Made by a program: the position numbers and the translations under genes
Notes under the pieces: generated by a model
Seen by the model: the letters and a program-made list of their open reading frames with translations, nothing else
The model's database searches: none
What the model was told of the DNA's origin: nothing
NCBI GenBank assembly: GCA_028706735.1
Contig: JAQTVS010000046.1
Location: forward strand, 1 to 12,608
Length of the DNA stretch: 12,608 nucleotides
Direction of reading: 5' to 3'
Source: Thiomonas sp.
GTDB lineage: Bacteria; Pseudomonadota; Gammaproteobacteria; Burkholderiales; Burkholderiaceae_C
Part shown: positions 1-6,739 of the stretch, in pieces
Numbering within the stretch: position 1 is the stretch's first letter
Layout of the letters: the number at the start of each line of letters is the position of its first letter

Positions 1-2
1 AT

Positions 3-3000
3 CTGCAGGGGCATGACGCGCAGCGACGGCTGCAGCTGGCGCGCAAGCTGGCCGATCTCTACGACCAATATCAGATCTACCGCACCGACTGGCTTGACGC
101 CTGGGCCGAGGGCAGGGATGTGCTTCTCAATGCCAGTGGCGCGCCCGCGCCCCTGGCGGAAGATCACCGCTGGCAGGCGTTGCTGTGGCGCGAGTTGCTG
201 GCCGACCTGAGCGACGCGGAGCGCGCCTCCGCGCGCCCGCAAGTGCAGCGGGCCATGCTGCGGGCGCTGGCGGGGGCGGATGGCGCTTGCACCGGGCTGC
301 CGCGCCGGGTGGTGCTGTTCGGCGCCTCGCATCTGCCTGGGGCGCTGCTGGACGCGCTGGTTGCGCTCTCGAAGCAGGTGCAGGTTCTGGTGGCGCTGCC
401 CAACCCCTGCCGGTATCACTGGGCTGACATCATCGAGGGACGCGAGCTGCTGCGCGACGCCCCGGCGCGGCGCGGTGCGCGCAACAGCATCGACCTCGCC
501 GCCGTCGGCCTGGAGGCGATGCACGCCCATGCGCACCCGCTGCTGGCTGCTTGGGGGCGGCAAGGGCGCGACTTCATGCGCCAGCTCGATGCCTTCGATG
601 CCCGCGCCACGTTGCAGGACGAGCCGGAGTTGCCGCGCGAAGGCCTGTTCGACGAGGCCCCTGGCGTCACCCTGCTGCAACAGGCGCAGGCCGCAGTGCG
701 CGACTTGCTGCCGCTGCAGGAACACCCGCGCAACCCCATCACCGCATCGGATCGCTCGGTGGTGTTTCACATCGCCCACAGTGCGCAGCGCGAGGTCGAA
801 GTGCTGCACGACCAGTTGCTGCATCTGCTCGCGCAGCAAAGCGGCGCAGACCCGCTGCGGCCGCGCGACATCGTGGTCATGGCGCCCGATGTTGCGCCGT
901 TCGCTCCGGCCATCCGCGCGGTGTTCGGCCAATATCCACCGGGCGATGCGCGCCATATTCCCTTCGACATCGCCGACCTGCCAGCGCGCGCCACCGAGCC
1001 GCTGTTGCTCGCACTCGACTGGCTGCTGCGCCTGCCCGATCAGCGCATGCACGCGACCGAACTGGGTGACCTGCTCGACATTCCCGCCATCGCCCGGCGC
1101 TTTGGCCTGCAGCCCCAGGATCGCCTGCGGCTGACGCAATGGATCGCCGGCGCTGGCGTGCGCTGGGGTCTCGACGCCGCGCAGCGCGCGCACCTCGGCC
1201 TGGCTGCGTGCGGCGAGCAGAACAGTTGGCGCTTCGGCCTGCGGCGCATGTTGCTGGGCTATACCGGCGCGGGCGAGTCTGGCTTCGCCGACATCATTCC
1301 GTATGAGGAAATCGGCGGCCTGGACGCGGCACTGGTCGGCCCGCTGGCCGATCTGCTGGACGTGCTGCAAGCCTGGTGGCACACCGCCTGCGGAGCCGCT
1401 ACCCCGCAGCAGTGGGCGCAGCATGCCCGCGACCTGCTCGACGCCCTCACCCTGCCGCAAGAACTGAGCGAGCGCCAGACCCGCGCCCGCATCGACGACG
1501 CGCTGTCCGCGTGGCTGGACGATTGCGCCGCAGCCGGGTTCGACGAGCCGGCGCCGCTGGCCGTGCTGCGCGACGGCTGGCTTGGCGCAGTGGATGACGC
1601 CCCGGGCGGCGGCCGTTTTCTGGCGGGCGGCGTGACCTTCTGCACCCTCATGCCGCTGCGCTCCATTCCGTTCGGCGTGGTGTGCCTGCTGGGCATGAAC
1701 GATGGCGACTATCCGCGCCAGAACCCGCGCAACGACTTCGACCTCATGCGTCAACCGGGGCAATACCGCCCGGGCGACCGCGCCCGGCGCGAGGACGACC
1801 GCTACCTCATGCTCGAAGCCCTGCTGTCGGCCCGGCGCATGCTCTATGTGAGTTGGGCGGGCCGCAGCCCGCGCGACAACACCGCGCAGCCGCCCTCGGT
1901 GCTGGTGGCGCAGCTGCGCGACTACATCGCCGCAGGCTGGCGTGGCGAAGGGGAGGGCGACGTGCTGGCGCAGCGCACCACTGTGCACCCGCTGCAGCCC
2001 TTCAGCCGCCGCTACTTCGGGCGCGGCGTTGGGGAGAATGCGGCGCTGTTCACCTATGCCCGCGAATGGCGCACGGCGCATGCCGACAGCCCGGCGCAGG
2101 CGCCAGACATGCCCGCCTTCGAGACGCTGGCCGAGCCGCTGACGCTGCAGCAATTGGCCCGCTTCCTGAAAAACCCGGTCAAGGCGTTTTTCCGCGTCCG
2201 GCTCGACGTGGTGTTTGATGAACAGGGCGCGGCAGACGACGACGAAGTCTTCAGCCTCGACGGCCTGTCCCGCCACGGCCTGCTCACCGCCTTGCTCGAC
2301 GATCCGCAGGCCGCCGTGCGCGACGACGTGGAACAGGCCCTTGACCGCCGCCTGCACCGCATGCAGGGCAGCGGCCTGCTGCCGATGCGCGCCCTCGGTG
2401 AGCGCGTCGTGCGGGCGCTGTGGCAGGAGGCCTTGCCCATGCTGAATCGTTGGAACGCACTGCAGCAGACCTTCCCCCAGGAGGCGAAAAAGATTCCGTT
2501 GCGCATGGCGCATGCGGACGTGCAACTCGATGATTGGCTGGGCGATCTGCGCGGCGGTGTGCAGGACGGTGCGCAGGGCCGTGTGTGGCTTGGGCTCACC
2601 GCCTCGCGCCTGCTCGGCGGCAAGGGCGCACCGCGCGCCGACAAGCTCATCGACGCCTGGGTGCGGCAGCTCGCTGCCAGCGCCTGCGGTGAAACGGTGG
2701 AGGGCTGGCTGATCGGTCTCGATGCCACGCTGCGGCTGCCGCCGCTGGAAAAAGACGTGGCGATCCACCATCTGCACGCCTTGCTGGCTGCCTGGAAGCA
2801 GGGCATGGACGCGCCGCTGCCGATTGCCGCGCGCACCGCGCTGGCAGAACTCACAGGCGGCAAAGGCGCCGCAACTTACGACGGGGGCTTCAACACCGCG
2901 GGCGAGGTGGAGGAGCCCTGTCTGGCCCGCGTGTTTCCCGATTTCGACGCCCTGCGCGCGGATGGCCGGTTCGATCAATACAAAGACACCCTGTTTCAAC

Positions 3001-3080
3001 CGCTGGCCGACTGGGCGGATGCGGTCGAGGTGATGACGCACGCGCAGCAGGCCACAAGTCCCGCGGCGGAGGACGCATGA
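3..3080 (+). CDS. recC: RecBCD subunit gamma RecC (5'-truncated by window edge)
   Basis: RecC is the inactive-helicase subunit of exonuclease V (RecBCD). It holds RecB and RecD together, splits the duplex and reads Chi in the 3' strand. The frame is open from base 3 (LQGHDAQRRLQLARK), so the gene begins upstream and the GTG at 120 is not its start. About 1025 residues are visible; E. coli RecC has 1122, so roughly the first 130 are missing. Family signatures seen: ADLYDQYQIYRTDWL near the left edge, NPCRYHWADI (about 403-432), HSAQREVEVLHDQLL (about 778-822), PRDIVVMAPD (about 863-892), VVCLLGMNDGDYPRQNPRNDFDLM (about 1678-1749), then GDRARREDDRYLMLEALLSARRMLYVSWAGRS and PSVLVAQLRDYI. The C-terminal part begins with LARFLKNPVKAFFRVRL (about 2155-2205), the degenerate nuclease-like domain. 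Its stop overlaps the recB start (ATGA). No repeat or frameshift was seen. Identification is firm. Confidence 0.97.
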   Translation: MQGHDAQRRLQLARKLADLYDQYQIYRTDWLDAWAEGRDVLLNASGAPAPLAEDHRWQALLWRELLADLSDAERASARPQVQRAMLRALAGADGACTGLPRRVVLFGASHLPGALLDALVALSKQVQVLVALPNPCRYHWADIIEGRELLRDAPARRGARNSIDLAAVGLEAMHAHAHPLLAAWGRQGRDFMRQLDAFDARATLQDEPELPREGLFDEAPGVTLLQQAQAAVRDLLPLQEHPRNPITASDRSVVFHIAHSAQREVEVLHDQLLHLLAQQSGADPLRPRDIVVMAPDVAPFAPAIRAVFGQYPPGDARHIPFDIADLPARATEPLLLALDWLLRLPDQRMHATELGDLLDIPAIARRFGLQPQDRLRLTQWIAGAGVRWGLDAAQRAHLGLAACGEQNSWRFGLRRMLLGYTGAGESGFADIIPYEEIGGLDAALVGPLADLLDVLQAWWHTACGAATPQQWAQHARDLLDALTLPQELSERQTRARIDDALSAWLDDCAAAGFDEPAPLAVLRDGWLGAVDDAPGGGRFLAGGVTFCTLMPLRSIPFGVVCLLGMNDGDYPRQNPRNDFDLMRQPGQYRPGDRARREDDRYLMLEALLSARRMLYVSWAGRSPRDNTAQPPSVLVAQLRDYIAAGWRGEGEGDVLAQRTTVHPLQPFSRRYFGRGVGENAALFTYAREWRTAHADSPAQAPDMPAFETLAEPLTLQQLARFLKNPVKAFFRVRLDVVFDEQGAADDDEVFSLDGLSRHGLLTALLDDPQAAVRDDVEQALDRRLHRMQGSGLLPMRALGERVVRALWQEALPMLNRWNALQQTFPQEAKKIPLRMAHADVQLDDWLGDLRGGVQDGAQGRVWLGLTASRLLGGKGAPRADKLIDAWVRQLAASACGETVEGWLIGLDATLRLPPLEKDVAIHHLHALLAAWKQGMDAPLPIAARTALAELTGGKGAATYDGGFNTAGEVEEPCLARVFPDFDALRADGRFDQYKDTLFQPLADWADAVEVMTHAQQATSPAAEDA
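3068..3073 (+). promoter_or_regulatory. Ribosome binding site of recB
   Basis: GGAGGA lies 3 bases before the ATG at 3077, inside the end of recC. A strong Shine-Dalgarno next to the ATGA overlap supports this start and suggests RecB is both re-initiated by coupling and independently loaded. Confidence 0.7.
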
Positions 3081-6000
3081 CAGACATCCTCGATCCGCTG
3101 CGTCTGCCGCTGCAGGGCAGCCGCCTCATCGAAGCCAGCGCGGGCACCGGCAAGACCTGGACCATCGCCGCACTCTATCTGCGGCTGGTGCTGGGTCACG
3201 GCGCTGCGGCCACCGGGTTCGGGTGTCCGTTGTCGCCTGAGCAGATTCTGGTGATGACCTTCACCCGCGCCGCCACGCGCGAGCTGGCAGACCGGATTCG
3301 CACCCGTCTGGTGGAGGCGGCGCAGTGCTTCCAGGGCGCGCGCCAGCCTGATCCGGCCGACATCTTTTTGCAGCAGCTTCTGGACGATCATCCCCCGGGC
3401 GCAACGCGGGAAGGCGCCGCATGGCGGCTGGCGATGGCGGCGCAGGCCATGGACGATGCGGCCGTGCTCACCATCGACGCCTGGTGCCAGCGCATGCTGC
3501 GTGAACATGCGTTCGACAGCGGCCAGGCGTTCGACGAAGAACTGCTGGCCAACGAGTCCGCACTGCAGCAGCAAGCCGTCCGGGACTTCTGGCGGCAGCA
3601 GGTGTATGCGCTGTCTGGAGAGGATCTTGCGGGCGTGCTCAGCCTCTGGCCTGACCCGGACGCGCTAGAGAAGGAGGCGTCCGCGCTGCGCCGGTCTGCG
3701 CAGGCGGGGGCGCAACTGGCCGCGCCAAAGGATGCTTCGCTGCAGGCGATTTGGCAGCGGCTGCACGCGCCGCAACGGGCCGCGCTGGACGCCCTCAAAA
3801 CCCAGTGGGCCGAGCGCATTGCCGCCATGCGCCAATGGCTGTTGGCGCTGGTGCAATCGGCCGACTGTCCGCTGAGCAAGAAGTCCTATGCCAACGACAG
3901 TGTGCGCGGCTGGTTCGACGCGCTCGACGCCTGGCTGAATGACCCCGGTCTGCCGCAGCCTGCAATCGACGAGGCGGTCTGGAACAAACTCACCCCGGAA
4001 GGCCTGCGCGCCGGGTGCAACAAAGGCAAGAGCGTCGATGCGCCTGCGGTGTTCGATGCGGTGGGTGCACTCCGCGCCGCGCTGTCTGCGCAGACTGACA
4101 TCGCTCCCGAGTTGCGGGCCTACGCCGCCGCGCAGATCGAGGCCAGGCTGCGCGCGCTCAAAGCGACCTCGGGACAGTTCGGCTTTCACGATCTCCTCGA
4201 ACGTCTCGATGCCGCGCTGGCGGGGCCGCAGGGCGATCGTTTGCGCGCCCGCATCCTGCAGCAATACCCGGTGGCGCTGATCGATGAATTCCAGGACACC
4301 TCGGCGCTGCAGTTCGCGGTGTTCGACCGCCTGTACGCCATCACCGGCGCCTGCACTGCGCCGCCATCGTCGCTCCAGCCCGGCGCGGTGCTGCTCATCG
4401 GCGATCCCAAGCAGTCCATCTACGCCTTTCGCGGGGCGGACATTGCCAGCTATCTGCGGGCGCGCACCGCAACGCGGGGACGCCATTCCATGCTCGGCAC
4501 CAACCGCCGCTCCACCGAGGCGCTGGTGCAGGGCGTCAACCGGCTGTTTGCCTGCCGCGAAAACGCGGCAGGCGCCGGGGCGTTTTTGTACCGGGAGGAG
4601 GGTGCATCTGAAGCGGACAACCCTGTGCCGTTCATCGAGGTTCGCGCCCACGGCCGGCCAGAGCAACTGGTCTGCGCCTGCGGTGCGGCGCACGCGCTGC
4701 AGTTCTGCGTGAGCGCCACGCTTGAATCGAAGAGTGCGGCCAGACAGCGGTTTGCCGCGCTCGCGGCGGAGCGCATGGTCGATCTGCTGAACGACGCGCA
4801 AGCCGGTTTTGTTCAGCATGGCGGAAGTTTCAGCCGCTTGCGACCTGCCGATATCGCCGTGCTGGTGCGCGACGGCGACGAAGCCGCCGCCATCCGTCGC
4901 GAACTCAAGCGCCGCGGCGTTGCCTCGGTCTACCTGTCCGACCGCGACTCGGTCTTCGCCTCGCGCGAGGCGGCCGATCTGCGGCGCTGGCTGCGCGCCG
5001 TGGCCGCGCCGCGCGACGGCCGGCTGGCGCGCGCCGCATTCGCCACCGCCACGCTCGGGCTCAGCCTTGCCGAGCTGGCCGCGCTGGCGACGGACGACGC
5101 GGTGTTCGAGCAGCGGCTCGACCTGCTGGGCGATCTGCACGCCATCTGGCAGCGGCAGGGCGTGCTGCCCATGCTGCGCCAGACCCTGCACCGCCTGAAC
5201 CTGCCAGCTCGCTGGCTGGCCGCGCAAGGACACGCCGGGCCGCCCCAAGTGTCCTTGCGGCAATCGGACGATGGCGAACGGCGGCTGACCAATGTGCTGC
5301 ATCTGGCCGAGTTGCTGCAGACCGCCAGCAGCACGCTCGACGGCGAGCAGGCGCTGATTCGCTGGCTGCAGGCGCAACTGCTTGGCGAGGGCGGCGAGGA
5401 GCAGATCGTGCGCCTGGAAAGCGAAGCCGACCTGGTGCGCGTGGTCACGATCCACAAATCCAAGGGCCTCGAATATCCGCTGGTGTTTCTGCCGTTCTCA
5501 ACCGCATACAAGGCCGATAAAGACCCGGTGCGCGACCAGGACAGGCTGCGCGAAGATCTGCGTCTGCTGTATGTCGCCCTGACTCGCGCGCGCCATGCGC
5601 TCTGGGTCGGGGTGGCTGCGCTGAAGGAGGGCAACGCCAAGAGCTGCGTTTTCCATCACAGCGCGATCGGCTATTTGCTGGGCGGGCGCGGACCGCATGG
5701 CGCCGAGCAGATTCAACACGTGCTGGAGCAGGTGTTTCAGGGCATGCCTGCCGTGCAGATCGAGGCGGCGCCAACTGAGGCGGAATTCCATCGCTTGCGA
5801 ACGGACGCAGCGCCGCCGGAGTTGATCGACGCCCCGGCTTATCGCGCCGCGTTTGAGCGCAACTGGAGCATCGGCAGCTTTTCCGCGCTGGTGCGCGATC
5901 TGGCGCCGCGCTCCACGCAGCAGGCCGCGCCGCCGCCCACCCTGCAGGACGAGTTGCCCGATGTCGAGCCGGAGTTGTTTCAGGCCTTGCCGCAGACGCT

Positions 6001-6739
6001 GCAGGACGCCGCGCGCCACCGGTTTCCGCGTGGCGCGCTGGCAGGCAAATTCGTCCACGAGCAACTCGCCTGGCTGGCGGAAAACGACTTTGCGCTGGAG
6101 GCCGACTCTGCGTTGCAAGCCCGTTTGCTGCAGCGCTGCAAGCGGCAGGGCTGGGACGACAGACGCGCGCAAGACCTGCGCGAGTGGCTGTGCGAGGTCA
6201 TGGCGACACGGCTGCCGCCGCTGGGTGCGGCGCTGCCGGGCATTGGGCCAATGCTGCCGGAAATGGAGTTCTGGTTCCCGGTCGAGCAGACGCGCGCTGC
6301 AGAGATTGACGCCCTGTGCCGCCGTCACATCCTGCCCGGCAAGCCGCGCCCGGCGCTGAACGAGCGGGTCTTGCACGGCATGGTGATGGGCTTTGCCGAT
6401 CTGGTGTTTGCCCACGCCGGCCGCTACTGGGTGCTCGACTACAAGAGCAACGCGCTGGGGCCGGGCGATGCGCACTACACGCAAGAGGCGCTCGAAGCCG
6501 CGATGCTCGATCACCGCTACGACGTGCAATGCGCGCTCTACATGCTGGCGCTGCATCGTTTGCTGCGCGTGCGCCTTGGGCGGGCGTATGACCCGCTGCT
6601 GCAGCTTGGCGGCGCACTGGATCTGTTTTTGCGCGGCGTGCGCGGGCCGCAGTCGGGCTGCGTCCACATCCCTCCTGATGTGGCCTTGCTCGACGCGCTC
6701 GATGCCCTGTTTGCGCGCACCGGGGAGAACGGCGCATGA
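3077..6739 (+). CDS. recB: RecBCD subunit beta RecB, 3'-5' helicase and nuclease
   Basis: RecB is the slow 3'-5' motor and only nuclease of RecBCD; after Chi it loads RecA. The protein has 1220 residues (E. coli 1180). SF1A motifs in order: Walker A EASAGTGKT (19-27, K26), TFTRAATRELADR, Walker B DEFQD (403-407), GDPKQSIYAFRG (442-453), motif IV NRRS (476-479), TIHKSKGLEYPLVFLPF (791-807), YVALTRAR (832-839). The C-terminal nuclease is intact: H994 (GKFVHEQL), D1108 (GFADLVF), D1121 and K1123 (LDYKSN), then QCALYMLALHRLL. The D-to-D spacing of 13 equals that of E. coli D1067/D1080. Motif IV has Arg where an aromatic residue is usual (NWRS or NYRS). Residues 716-728 come from a palindromic repeat, placed between RWLA and DGERRLTNVLHLAELLQ, where recalled E. 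coli RecB reads straight through (LLATAGGERRLTD). Stop overlaps recD by ATGA. Confidence 0.98.
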   Translation: MTDILDPLRLPLQGSRLIEASAGTGKTWTIAALYLRLVLGHGAAATGFGCPLSPEQILVMTFTRAATRELADRIRTRLVEAAQCFQGARQPDPADIFLQQLLDDHPPGATREGAAWRLAMAAQAMDDAAVLTIDAWCQRMLREHAFDSGQAFDEELLANESALQQQAVRDFWRQQVYALSGEDLAGVLSLWPDPDALEKEASALRRSAQAGAQLAAPKDASLQAIWQRLHAPQRAALDALKTQWAERIAAMRQWLLALVQSADCPLSKKSYANDSVRGWFDALDAWLNDPGLPQPAIDEAVWNKLTPEGLRAGCNKGKSVDAPAVFDAVGALRAALSAQTDIAPELRAYAAAQIEARLRALKATSGQFGFHDLLERLDAALAGPQGDRLRARILQQYPVALIDEFQDTSALQFAVFDRLYAITGACTAPPSSLQPGAVLLIGDPKQSIYAFRGADIASYLRARTATRGRHSMLGTNRRSTEALVQGVNRLFACRENAAGAGAFLYREEGASEADNPVPFIEVRAHGRPEQLVCACGAAHALQFCVSATLESKSAARQRFAALAAERMVDLLNDAQAGFVQHGGSFSRLRPADIAVLVRDGDEAAAIRRELKRRGVASVYLSDRDSVFASREAADLRRWLRAVAAPRDGRLARAAFATATLGLSLAELAALATDDAVFEQRLDLLGDLHAIWQRQGVLPMLRQTLHRLNLPARWLAAQGHAGPPQVSLRQSDDGERRLTNVLHLAELLQTASSTLDGEQALIRWLQAQLLGEGGEEQIVRLESEADLVRVVTIHKSKGLEYPLVFLPFSTAYKADKDPVRDQDRLREDLRLLYVALTRARHALWVGVAALKEGNAKSCVFHHSAIGYLLGGRGPHGAEQIQHVLEQVFQGMPAVQIEAAPTEAEFHRLRTDAAPPELIDAPAYRAAFERNWSIGSFSALVRDLAPRSTQQAAPPPTLQDELPDVEPELFQALPQTLQDAARHRFPRGALAGKFVHEQLAWLAENDFALEADSALQARLLQRCKRQGWDDRRAQDLREWLCEVMATRLPPLGAALPGIGPMLPEMEFWFPVEQTRAAEIDALCRRHILPGKPRPALNERVLHGMVMGFADLVFAHAGRYWVLDYKSNALGPGDAHYTQEALEAAMLDHRYDVQCALYMLALHRLLRVRLGRAYDPLLQLGGALDLFLRGVRGPQSGCVHIPPDVALLDALDALFARTGENGA
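5223..5259 (+). repeat. Palindromic repeat copy C, in frame inside recB
   Basis: Left arm cgcaaggacac (5223-5233), centre gccgggccgccccaa (5234-5248), right arm gtgtccttgcg (5249-5259). The arms are perfectly complementary over 11 bp. The same 15-nt centre occurs at 7133-7147 and 7214-7228 in recD. The repeat is translated as roughly AQGHAGPPQVSLR and sits in a part of RecB where the recalled E. coli sequence is about 13 residues shorter, which matches a 37-39 nt insertion. This copy lacks the C/G-rich second half found in recD. It could be a REP-like element or a non-autonomous mobile palindrome; its family name is unknown to me. Confidence 0.85.
6722..6728 (+). promoter_or_regulatory. Ribosome binding site of recD
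   Basis: GGGGAGA precedes the ATG at 6736 by about 7 bases, inside the end of recB. Together with the ATGA overlap it supports the chosen recD start. Confidence 0.6.

Noticed and set aside
120..122. GTG as a start for recC
   Set aside because: The frame is open upstream to base 3 and encodes conserved RecC sequence (ADLYDQYQIYRTDWL), so the gene starts outside the window.
1901..1908. E. coli-type Chi octamer gctggtgg in recC, and one on the minus strand at 11008-11015
   Set aside because: Two hits in 12.6 kb of GC-rich sequence are near chance, and the Chi sequence of this organism is not known from the window.
3665..5455. 596-codon open frame antisense to recB
   Set aside because: It lies wholly within recB, has no recognisable domain, and long antisense frames are expected at this GC content.
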